Below, one piece after another: positions 42,401 to 49,540 of a stretch of 49,540 nucleotides of DNA. Below the pieces are notes generated by a model, which worked only from the letters and a program-made list of their open reading frames with translations, searched no databases and was not told where the DNA came from. The stretch is from an uncultured Bacteroidota bacterium (lineage in GTDB: Bacteria; Bacteroidota; Bacteroidia; Bacteroidales; GWA2-32-17), in the NCBI GenBank assembly GCA_903837285.1, contig CAILUD010000120.1, positions 1-49,540 on the forward strand, given 5' to 3'. Both the position numbers and the translations under genes were made by a program. How positions within the stretch are numbered: the first letter of the stretch is position 1; each line of letters opens with the position of its first letter.

Positions 42401-45400
42401 AATAACATTAATATAACCTGCTGTTTTATTAATAGCACCATTAATTCTTAATGTAGTTGATTCTAAATTAAGATTTCCACTTGTAAGAGTAAGTGAGTTA
42501 TTAACTGTAATGTTTGAGGCAAGAGTTATATCATTGTTGTTGTTAATTGTTAAATTATCGAAAGTTGTTGAGGTAGAACCTGAAATTTGTTGAATTAAAG
42601 TACCGTTTAAAGATATATTGTTGCCAGAAGTTGTGTTAAATGTTCCATTGTTTTCAAAGTTACCGCCAATGCTGTGACTGAAGTTTCCTGAATTAAATAC
42701 TGAGTTGCTTCCAATAGTAATATTGCCACTTATTGTTAGTATAGAAGATACATTTACTGTTGTTGCATCGGATGTTATTAGATTGCCAGCAATGGATAAG
42801 GTAGTGGCAGGCATGGTTTTGATTCCGCTATTACTTAATATTAAATTATAATATCCGGGAGTTAGTCCATTGGGATTAATTATTGTTTGATCTGTTCCAT
42901 TATATTCAATAGTGTTTGGCAATAATGCTGCACGAATAATTCCTGTGCCTTCTAATGTTAAAGCATTAGAAATGCGCATTATGTTATCATGTTCTGGCGT
43001 TAGCCCTGCGCCGTTTGCCACTGTAACATTATAAAAGTTAGAAGTACCTGCAATTGTTGCATTCGCATGTGTGAATTTTATTGTACTGGTCTCTGCATTA
43101 AAAGTTCCTAAATTAACCCATGCTCCAGTACTGCTTGCAATTGTAAGAGTTGTTGCTGAACCTCCATTAAGTATGCCTCCGGTTTGTATTGTTATTTTTC
43201 TAATTGTTGTAGAAGCTGGTAATATAGGATCGTGAACAGTTGTTGCAGCATCCGGAATAACAACATCACTTGTTATGGTAGGAATTATACCACCCGACCA
43301 GTTGTTAGGATCATTCCAATCTGTACTAGGTGTTCCCTGCCAGGTAAAGTCAGCTGATTCTTTATTTGATAAACCCCATGGGTGTTCGTCGAAGGTAGTT
43401 GCAAAGTAAGTAATGTTACGATTTGATATTGCAACCCAGTTTTCTGTTATATCTTGATTTGCTTTACCGTGCTCTTCAACTATAATTGTTGGAATTGTAT
43501 GATAATCCCAGTTAACAAGATTACTTTCTGTGTTTGCCTGAATTTCATTATCAAGATAATGTAATGACAATGTTACAGTAGTTCCAGTACCTCCTGTTCT
43601 TATAATATCATATGTTCTTTGAACTGCAGTTGTTTTCCAGGAAGGAGCCGAACCAATTCCTATTTTAACACAAATCTCAGTTGGCATTGTGCCGCCAGCA
43701 GCAAAAGTCAAAGTTGTAAATTGATTTCCAAAAGAATAATCCATGGTTGGTACAAATGATGTTCTTTTAACTATTCCGGTAACATCGCCAATTCCAATGG
43801 TGGTTGCATTAGCACCCATGGTTAGTGTTTTTTGTGATGTGCCATTCCACATATCTAAACTTCCTTTTGTTGATGAAGGATTTTCGGTTTGTAAATGTAA
43901 AATGCCATTGATAGTAAGATCGTCATTTGAGGTAATTCCACCAGTTCCACTAATTGTTAAATTATTTATTGCTGCAGAAAAAATTGTTGTTGGAAGAGTT
44001 ATGGGTAATGTGTTCGAGAAAATTAATGTTGCATCTGTATTGCTTGCATCGATATAGCCATTTGTTTTAACTGGTGAATTACCGGATAAAGTTAAACTGG
44101 CTGAGTCAATCAATAGTGTGCCATTTGTTAATGTCAATGTACCAACTAAGTTTAAATCTCCAAATAAATTTACTCCACTTGCACGGTTTATTGATAAATT
44201 ATTTAATGTAAATGAAGGCATACTTATTACAGAGCCTGTTCCACCTATAATCATATTTGTAGATGTGCCACCTGTAACTGTTCCGGTCATTGCTGTAACA
44301 ATTCCATTAAATGTTAAGGTGTTTGGACCAATTGCAAAATTGCCATCTATAAGTGCTATGCCTTTTTCTATTGTAAAGTCACCAATTAATGATAATCCGA
44401 AACTGTTTTCTATACTAAGATAATCAACAATGTTATTTACAAATGAACCTGTAGGTATTGATTGTGCAGTGTTTCCTGCAAAATATACTCCAGATAATGA
44501 TGTTGTAGCATCTATTTTTGCGCTATTTGTTAAATTAATATTTCCATAAATAGTAAGTTGATGCCCGTTTAAAACTAAAATATCTGTTGATTGATTAATT
44601 GTTATATTGTTAATAATTCTATCTCCATCTAAAAAGCAACTCCTGTCAGGATTATTATCAAAAACTATATTTGCTTTTCCTAACGGTACAGCCCCCTCTA
44701 GCCAGTTAGCAGCATTTGCAAAATCGGTACTAACTGAACCCTTCCAATTGAAAGTGTTTTTTTCTACTGCACCCATTTTTGGTGTCGAATTTCTGATTGT
44801 TCCGCTAATATCTGTTGTAATGCCAGTGCCTGTAATGCCCGGTAATGCTGATGATGCAAAATAATAATCCAATTCAAATAAACCACCAGCTTCTGAAAAA
44901 CCTGGATCAATATTTAAGCTATTTACATCTTGACCAGTAGCTGTTTTGAAAATTGCTAAAGTAGTTTTATCTGTTGTTAAGTACCCTAATATTCCATTAG
45001 TACCACTTACAAAATAGTCGTTATAGTCAATGGTTAAATTAGCAACTCCTGCAAGTCTTATTGCATAATGTTTTCCAATACTTCCTCCGTTACGTTCATT
45101 GCATAGAATATTGTTTTTAAATATTTTAGTGTTAGTTGTTGAAGCGCTGTATAAAGAATAGGTTGATGATGTTGTTGTTAGCGGATTTCCGCTTATGTAT
45201 ATAGTGTTAAAGTAAAGATAATTGTTTTGTCCTGAATTTCCATTTTCATATATCCCATATATTTTATAACCTGTACTAATTCCTCCACCTAAATTAATAA
45301 TATTATTTGCAGTTGTTGTTTTACCTGCGTATAATGTTATTCCTTCAATTGAACTTGCAGTATTTGATGAAGAAAGTGATAAACTATGAATAAAATTTTC

Positions 45401-48400
45401 AGAAACCTTATTTGTTCCAGAGGTTCCTGCAGAATAATAAATACCAATTATATCAACAGTAGCTGATGGGTTTGTGTTTGATAAATTTGAAATAGTATTT
45501 CCACTAACTGTTTGCCCTGCTGTAGTGCTTGTTTGTGATATTCCTGCAACTGATGTGGAAGAATTGATAGAAGTTTGTGCGCTGTTTGAAGTGATGTACT
45601 GTATAATGTTATTTTGTATAGTGTTTACACCGGTCGTGGTTGATATCCCTCTAGCTTTTGATCCAGAATTAGTTCCGGAATATGCATTTGTTAAATTCGA
45701 TATTGTATTTCCAGCAATAATATTTGTTCCGGTACCCGAGCTGTATATTCCATATACGTCTTGTTTTTGATTTGATAATGTGGCTGATGAACTAACATTA
45801 ATACTATTAGCTGTAGTAAGACTGCCAAGTAAATTGTAACTTATATTACAAATGCTAGCATAACTTCTAACATAGATTGATTCAAATCCATGAGAATAGT
45901 AGTTTGAACTAACCACGGTTATTGAACCTATATTGTTATTTGTTATATTTACAGTTTTTGAACTGTTTTGTATCATACCATGTGAAGTTGAATAGTTGTT
46001 TGACTGTCCATCAAAAACAATATTTGGTACTCCTGTATATCCACTGCCGCCACTTATTAGATTAATGGCAGTTACAACGCCTCCGCTAATTGTTGTAGTC
46101 GCAATTGCAGGAGAGGAACTTCCGGAGGTTGAAAATGTTATAACAGGTGCAGTAGTATAGCCACTTCCTCCACCTAAAAGAGTAATTCCTGTTACAACTC
46201 CCCCGCTTATAGTTGCAGTTGCAGCAGGTACTGGTGTTGTTATCGTAATAGAACCTGTACCTGTTGTTGCGCCAATAGTATTTCCTGTTACATCTACATT
46301 TCCCGAATTAATAAATATTCCGTCCCATGGATTATCTTCAATACTAACATCATTTATGTTTTTTATTGTGTTTCCAGATACTGTGCTTGCTACTGTATTT
46401 AATCCATTTATATATATTCCACAGAAATAATGTGCTTTGTTAGCATTTATTGTCCATGCCGTTCCTTCGCATAAAGGAGCACTACCTCCAATATAGTTGT
46501 TGCTAATAATATGGGTTCCTGGAATAATATAAATAGGATAATAACCAAACGATCCGGTAGGGGCAAAGGTTGTAGTTTCATAAAAGCTGTTTTCTGTTAT
46601 TGTCCAGTTTGTAGATAAATATGAAATCAATACCCCAAATGAATTTGTGTTAGAATTAAAGAAATCGTAGAAATTATTGTTTCTTATTATATTGCCACTG
46701 TTCTCTCGTCCAGAACTACCTGATGAAAAAATTGCATTTATAGGTCTGTTTCCTCCCGCATTTGTAATGTTACAATACTCAATAATATTATTGTCATTTC
46801 CGTTTCCTATGCTTGCCGATGTGAAATATATAGCGCCAATTCCTGAACTGAAACATGCTGATTTAATATTACAGTATTTTATTGAATTGTTTTCTGCCGA
46901 ATTGTAATATTTTATTGCAGATGCTGCATTTCCAGTATTTGAATTAATAATTGTAAGGTCATTTGTTATACCATTAGCATTAATTCTACCGTCTATTGTT
47001 ATGTTATCAGATCCGTTAAAGAATATTATAGGATTATTGAAATTACCTGCTATTGAAACAGCTGTATTTGTCGGGTAAATATTGATTGAAGTATAATTTG
47101 CATTTCCGGTTCCGCTTGAATTTATTGTTGTAGATGCAGTTTCGGTTGTATTTGCATTAACCAATATTGTTATATCACCTCTAAAAGTCCCTAAATTAAT
47201 AGCATCAAAAGCTTCCTTTAGTGTGTTAAATGAAGAACTTTGTACTCCTTGAGTTGCATTTACTGTTATGGGAGATACCATGGCTTGTGAACTTCTGTTT
47301 AATCCAAAACCAATTAAATATGAATTTTCTGTTGTTAATGTTAACGATGCCGTAGAAGAATGTCTTAAAGATATATCGTAAGTTGTGCCTGATAATAATC
47401 CTGTTACCAAACCTGAGCTTGTTCCACTTCCTCTGTCTGAAGAATTACTTAAATATCTGTAGAAATCAGTTCCATTAAAAATTTCGGTTGTACCTTGTTT
47501 AACATATAAGTCAAATTTAGGAGAATTTATAGTTCCGTTTCCTCTTAAATTATATTGTGAGTGTAAAAATAGATTTGTATTTGATTGTGGTATTACAATA
47601 TTAGATATTACATCAGCATAGTTTGTTCCCAAAATAGTAGCTGATGATTTTGATGCCGTAAAAATTGGAAAAAACCCACTGCTTGTTCCTAAAGATACTG
47701 CGACTAAATTACATGCTTGTGTCTCAATTTGATCGGCTCCTAAAGTTTTACGATGTGCAACTCTAAAATAAAAGTCGCCTGCCGTGGTATTATTTGGTAA
47801 TGCGCCTACTAAATTTACTATTCCTTTACTTATGCCGGTAGTTGAACGACTAACTGCGTAGCTTAAGTCTGTCCATGTGCCCGAGATTGTTTTTTTATAT
47901 TGTAAAATCCATTCTCCTACCACAACATTTGATCCACCAGAGGTTTTCGCATTTTGAATTGATGCCGCTACATAAAAACCACCGTTACCTGTTGAGGTTA
48001 CAACATTGCTTTCTAACGCAGCCTCCCATGAAGTATTTATTACAACGGGTGATGATAATTGATTAATAGTGTTTGCTAGTTGATTTGTTCCGTCAAATAA
48101 TGCAATTGCGGTTAAATTTACTGTTGTTTCTAATGTTTGAGCATCAGTTTTATGTTGAAATGTGTATGTTCGATTGCCAGAGAATGAATTAACGTCAAAA
48201 ATATAAACCTGAGAACCAATGCCATATGTTCCGCTATGTGAACGTTTAATTTCGCCACTATTAATATTATTATCCGCGTTATCGGCAATTCTATAAGTTG
48301 CAATCGCGCTACCGGTGGTTGTTTTTCCAGTAAAAGTCGCTACTATTAGTACTTTATTTACGCTAGTTACATCTATTGTAACAGATGAACCCGAAACATC

Positions 48401-48532
48401 TACAAAAGAGTTTGAGGTAGTTAACGAACTTCCATCTGAAGATATTGATGATAAGTTTTGGGTGTATGCCCTGTTTGATATACTTCCAACAAAAATCGTT
48501 AAAAGTAATAGCGACGTAAATAAGAATTTCAT
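39458..48532 (-). CDS. Giant T9SS type A surface protein built of repeat modules
   Basis: From ATG 48532 the protein has about 3024 residues: a signal peptide (1-25, MKFLFTSLLLLTIF... ending YTQ), a parallel beta-helix-like region (about 510-1210, many N-N-I/T repeats such as NNIIEYCNITN), and three modules that start with an F/I-x-W-x-G ... NW motif (near 1259, 1729 and 2353). Two near-duplicate modules lie between (about 1569-1711 and 2196-2337; TLTMGANATTIG..DVTGI..RT to ENWVA.SN). The C-terminal 85 residues (FEVYPNPILASENLTIKIS ... NKYLIIK) are the type A sorting domain. Two GGSGYT-x-x-P repeats (about 787 and 827) lie inside the beta-helix. A TTG at 48553 could extend it by seven residues, but the signal peptide fits the ATG. 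Adhesin or surface fibre is likely; no catalytic domain is recognised. Confidence 0.88.
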   Translation of the reverse strand: MKFLFTSLLLLTIFVGSISNRAYTQNLSSISSDGSSLTTSNSFVDVSGSSVTIDVTSVNKVLIVATFTGKTTTGSAIATYRIADNADNNINSGEIKRSHSGTYGIGSQVYIFDVNSFSGNRTYTFQHKTDAQTLETTVNLTAIALFDGTNQLANTINQLSSPVVINTSWEAALESNVVTSTGNGGFYVAASIQNAKTSGGSNVVVGEWILQYKKTISGTWTDLSYAVSRSTTGISKGIVNLVGALPNNTTAGDFYFRVAHRKTLGADQIETQACNLVAVSLGTSSGFFPIFTASKSSATILGTNYADVISNIVIPQSNTNLFLHSQYNLRGNGTINSPKFDLYVKQGTTEIFNGTDFYRYLSNSSDRGSGTSSGLVTGLLSGTTYDISLRHSSTASLTLTTENSYLIGFGLNRSSQAMVSPITVNATQGVQSSSFNTLKEAFDAINLGTFRGDITILVNANTTETASTTINSSGTGNANYTSINIYPTNTAVSIAGNFNNPIIFFNGSDNITIDGRINANGITNDLTIINSNTGNAASAIKYYNSAENNSIKYCNIKSACFSSGIGAIYFTSASIGNGNDNNIIEYCNITNAGGNRPINAIFSSGSSGRENSGNIIRNNNFYDFFNSNTNSFGVLISYLSTNWTITENSFYETTTFAPTGSFGYYPIYIIPGTHIISNNYIGGSAPLCEGTAWTINANKAHYFCGIYINGLNTVASTVSGNTIKNINDVSIEDNPWDGIFINSGNVDVTGNTIGATTGTGSITITTPVPAATATISGGVVTGITLLGGGSGYTTAPVITFSTSGSSSPAIATTTISGGVVTAINLISGGSGYTGVPNIVFDGQSNNYSTSHGMIQNSSKTVNITNNNIGSITVVSSNYYSHGFESIYVRSYASICNISYNLLGSLTTANSINVSSSATLSNQKQDVYGIYSSGTGTNIIAGNTISNLTNAYSGTNSGSKARGISTTTGVNTIQNNIIQYITSNSAQTSINSSTSVAGISQTSTTAGQTVSGNTISNLSNTNPSATVDIIGIYYSAGTSGTNKVSENFIHSLSLSSSNTASSIEGITLYAGKTTTANNIINLGGGISTGYKIYGIYENGNSGQNNYLYFNTIYISGNPLTTTSSTYSLYSASTTNTKIFKNNILCNERNGGSIGKHYAIRLAGVANLTIDYNDYFVSGTNGILGYLTTDKTTLAIFKTATGQDVNSLNIDPGFSEAGGLFELDYYFASSALPGITGTGITTDISGTIRNSTPKMGAVEKNTFNWKGSVSTDFANAANWLEGAVPLGKANIVFDNNPDRSCFLDGDRIINNITINQSTDILVLNGHQLTIYGNINLTNSAKIDATTSLSGVYFAGNTAQSIPTGSFVNNIVDYLSIENSFGLSLIGDFTIEKGIALIDGNFAIGPNTLTFNGIVTAMTGTVTGGTSTNMIIGGTGSVISMPSFTLNNLSINRASGVNLFGDLNLVGTLTLTNGTLLIDSASLTLSGNSPVKTNGYIDASNTDATLIFSNTLPITLPTTIFSAAINNLTISGTGGITSNDDLTINGILHLQTENPSSTKGSLDMWNGTSQKTLTMGANATTIGIGDVTGIVKRTSFVPTMDYSFGNQFTTLTFAAGGTMPTEICVKIGIGSAPSWKTTAVQRTYDIIRTGGTGTTVTLSLHYLDNEIQANTESNLVNWDYHTIPTIIVEEHGKANQDITENWVAISNRNITYFATTFDEHPWGLSNKESADFTWQGTPSTDWNDPNNWSGGIIPTITSDVVIPDAATTVHDPILPASTTIRKITIQTGGILNGGSATTLTIASSTGAWVNLGTFNAETSTIKFTHANATIAGTSNFYNVTVANGAGLTPEHDNIMRISNALTLEGTGIIRAALLPNTIEYNGTDQTIINPNGLTPGYYNLILSNSGIKTMPATTLSIAGNLITSDATTVNVSSILTISGNITIGSNSVFNSGNFSHSIGGNFENNGTFNTTSGNNISLNGTLIQQISGSTSTTFDNLTINNNNDITLASNITVNNSLTLTSGNLNLESTTLRINGAINKTAGYINVISTSSLNFGGTNAITLPDNLFSTTPTINNLTIQRGNNVTLGNQNMTVNGLLDLVSGNLIIAANTLTISCLSPTRTNGYLDASNSNATLVFTNPNAIILPANIFAGDVNNLTINSIGGITASSDFTVIGALNLQSENPSLTKGSIDMYYGASFHTLTMGANATTIGAGDVTGIIKRTTLTSGVTYTFGNQFTSAYFTTDGTLPSEMSVKVIIGNAPSWSTGAINREYEIIQTGGSGTKATFYSHYLDNELNGNTEQNLVLWVGLSPTIFEYGRSNFNSTENWVALSNINVAFFLPTWSASRNVSLDEYGTTNTITWNGSLSDSWTSVENWTPNVGPSPTKNIIIPDASSTSNDPTLPAFTEIKTLNLETASILNSSTNAQLTLNGSSSCWTNNGGTFNPSTSNVTFTNAAATISGTTSFYNITIDNNASLRMQSNSTIKIAGEITNNGIFHAVIVGQPTTVEYNGGNQTIVIPNPSTNRYMNLILSGTGTKTMPATNLEIFNDFTISGTANCVATAEITTDGNFTIESGATFETGVFNHNVKGNLINNGTFTATTGSTLTFNSSTVAQIISGSTSSLNLYNLTVNNTFSSGSLTLNIPVSITNALTLTNKNIYSSSTNKINMLAGSTVSGGSLSSFVDGPISKAGTTAFIFPTGNGTRWARVAIGAPTSATTFTAQYFASANSTTTLATSPTPVLESVSSKEYWQLDKTSGSGNATVTLYWEDAAWSGISDCSNNYLRIAHLNSSSEWENNNESVTTSGSCSGASSGSITTNTEVTSFSPFTFGSKSISINPLPIELLSFTGNYNNSNVDLVWTTISETNNAYFTLEKSPDAIEFYDIAKIEGVGNSTVKNNYLYTDNNPYKGINYYRLRQTDFDGKNTTSKVISVDISSSSNKSLSFEVYPNPILASENLTIKISNFEAEKEVLVVVYNILGEEMYSKITITDYSGNSISAIDLGNRLSAGTYLIKGTSLNQTYNKYLIIK

Positions 48533-48701
48533 AAGGTAGGTTTTTTTACTCAAGTAAAATTAACCTCAGACTAAGGCGAATAAAAGAGTAAAAAAACCCG
48601 ATTTTATTTGTTTTAATAGGTGTAAATACCTGTTTTGACGAAATGATTTAATACATGGTTTTTATATGATGTAAGTATTTTATTTAAATGTTAATAAGCT
48701 T

Positions 48702-48709
48702 TATTTTTG
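48702..48709 (+). promoter_or_regulatory. Promoter -7 box of the DUF2721 gene
   Basis: TATTTTTG matches TAnnTTTG and lies 22 bases before the ATG at 48732. It is in the 178-base gap opposite the giant gene, in which no other feature is seen. Confidence 0.4.
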
Positions 48710-48731
48710 TATAAATTAAATTGTAAATCTT

Positions 48732-49208
48732 ATGAATATAGATATCTCAATCGTTAACGTAATTCAGGCTATGCTTGCCCCAGGAATTATGATTTCTGCA
48801 TGTGCTCTTTTGTTATTGGGTATGGGAAATAAATATTCATCAACTGTTGCAAGAATTAGGGTATTAAATGAAGAACGAAGAAAATTAATGCTACATGCAA
48901 AAGATAATAAAGTTATTTATGAAGAAGGTATAAGAATGCATAGTATAAATGCTCAATTAGCAAGGTTTCAAAGACGTTTGCGCCTTGTTAGGGATGCTGT
49001 GGTGTTTTATTCTTTAGGAGTTGCATCTTTTATTCTTTCGTCATTATTTATTGGTTTAAAAATGCTTATAGATTATGATTATAGTCAATATGTGGTTTTA
49101 GCGCTATTTTTAACCGGAATGCTATTTGTTTTGTCTGGTGTTATTCTTGCAGCTGTTGAAGTTGTGAGAGGTTTTAAGATTATTAAAATAGAGATATTGG
49201 ATATTTAA
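48732..49208 (+). CDS. DUF2721 family membrane protein
   Basis: The 158-residue protein has three transmembrane helices (about 10-32, 88-112 and 118-146) and a charged helical loop (about 38-86) facing the cytoplasm. The segment MLAPGIMISACALLLLGMGNKYSSTVARIRVLNEERR (14-50 in pieces: APGIMISACALLLLG, NKYSSTVARIRVLNEERR) is the conserved DUF2721 signature. Its function is not known. It is divergently placed from the giant surface-protein gene and followed by repeats. Confidence 0.8.
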   Translation: MNIDISIVNVIQAMLAPGIMISACALLLLGMGNKYSSTVARIRVLNEERRKLMLHAKDNKVIYEEGIRMHSINAQLARFQRRLRLVRDAVVFYSLGVASFILSSLFIGLKMLIDYDYSQYVVLALFLTGMLFVLSGVILAAVEVVRGFKIIKIEILDI

Positions 49209-49540
49209 TACCAATAGCTAATATAAAATAGACCAATTCCTATGGAGAGGGTTTGGGCAATGTCAATATGATAAGCACCACAAACAATTCTGAAAAGGAC
49301 TTGGATTTTATCTGTTTTAGTTGTAGTGAAAGGTCTACAACCTTTATACGCCTGTATTTTCGGCGTTTTACAAAAATGGAAGATCTACGATCTTCAAAAT
49401 AGAATTTACTTCATTTTCAAGTATTTTTTTTATTATAGAACCTTGTAGACTTGTGCTGAGCAAAGTCGAAGTAGGTTCAATATTTATAATGACCAAAATA
49501 TATCTCAATATACATCTTCGTTGATGATGCATAAAAGCAA
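49209..49540. other. Gene-free end of the window with short palindromes
   Basis: No coding frame is seen. The stretch holds two hairpins of one design, AAAGGT-CTACA-ACCTTT (49329-49345) and GAAGATC-TAC-GATCTTC (49379-49395), and a longer imperfect inverted repeat GAACCTTGTAGACTT (49438-49452) / AAGTCGAAGTAGGTTC (49463-49478). The design of the first two resembles the pair at 226-272. Confidence 0.6.

Noticed and set aside
39999..46907. Many plus-strand frames of 60-163 codons opposite the giant gene
   Set aside because: They are antisense shadows with Val/Pro/Phe-rich composition caused by the repetitive Thr/Asn/Ile codons of the minus-strand gene; none shows a start signal or family likeness.
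48533..48553. TTG start seven codons upstream for the giant surface protein
   Set aside because: The signal peptide begins properly at the ATG at 48532, and the extra residues are charged and not signal-like.

Overview
The window is AT-rich, gene-dense chromosomal DNA from a member of the Bacteroidota, probably an environmental Bacteroidales/Marinilabiliales-type organism; the genus cannot be fixed from the sequence. Three lines of evidence support this. First, three proteins end in type IX secretion (T9SS) sorting domains (one type B, two type A), and a PorP/SprF-family protein lies beside the type B one. Second, many genes are preceded by the Bacteroidota-type -7 promoter box TAnnTTTG, sometimes with a TTTG box about 18-21 bases upstream. 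Third, family members such as FabI, the Mpl-like ligase, DUF1987/SiaC and DUF2721 match the forms usual in that phylum. I see no tRNA or rRNA gene, transposase, prophage or CRISPR array.

Layout. 1-5.3 kb: palindromic repeats, fabI, a zinc-peptidase lipoprotein, an AlbA/Schlafen-type DNA-binding-domain protein and a methyltransferase. 5.3-7.7 kb: an unrecognised cytosolic protein and the murein-recycling ligase mpl. 7.7-14.3 kb: a tight three-gene cell-surface operon (1407-residue T9SS type B protein with a polyglycine-rich part, its PorP/SprF-like partner, and a PD40/PKD protein). 14.3-15.1 kb: a TIR-bearing repeat and a SiaC-like protein. 15.1-18.3 kb (minus strand): rplU-rpmA-serS-porT-like-ubiX. 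18.3-22.3 kb: a triple-hairpin repeat, bifunctional nuclease, nucleoside transporter, thyA, an alkyltransferase and an opposing 59-codon small gene. 22.3-26.1 kb (minus): ddl, apt and a membrane adenylate cyclase with extracytoplasmic TPRs. 26.1-31.4 kb: lipid kinase, Ala-rich lipoprotein, and an operon of a PASTA protein, a T9SS protein and an RluD-type pseudouridine synthase. 31.4-34.4 kb: an FGE-fold protein, the second copy of the TIR-bearing repeat, a secreted hypothetical protein and a toxin-antitoxin locus. 34.4-39.4 kb: bcp, recA, a TPR lipoprotein and an S9 peptidase. 39.4-48.5 kb: one giant T9SS type A surface protein (about 3024 residues, 9 kb). The window closes with a DUF2721 membrane protein and more palindromic repeats.

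Most is housekeeping: fatty-acid synthesis, peptidoglycan (mpl, ddl, PASTA), translation (rplU, rpmA, serS, pseudouridine synthase), nucleotide salvage (transporter, thyA, apt) and DNA repair (recA, alkyltransferase). The accessory interest lies in four places: the Xre-Panacea/RelE-like toxin-antitoxin pair with a promoter-embedded candidate operator (33.1-34.3 kb), the T9SS type B trio with a putative polyglycine-helix adhesin, the repeat-built giant surface protein, and two similar 175-bp TIR-bearing intergenic elements at 14.4 and 32.4 kb. None of these can be called a wholly new system from the sequence alone. The toxin-antitoxin pair and the TIR element are the best candidates for follow-up.
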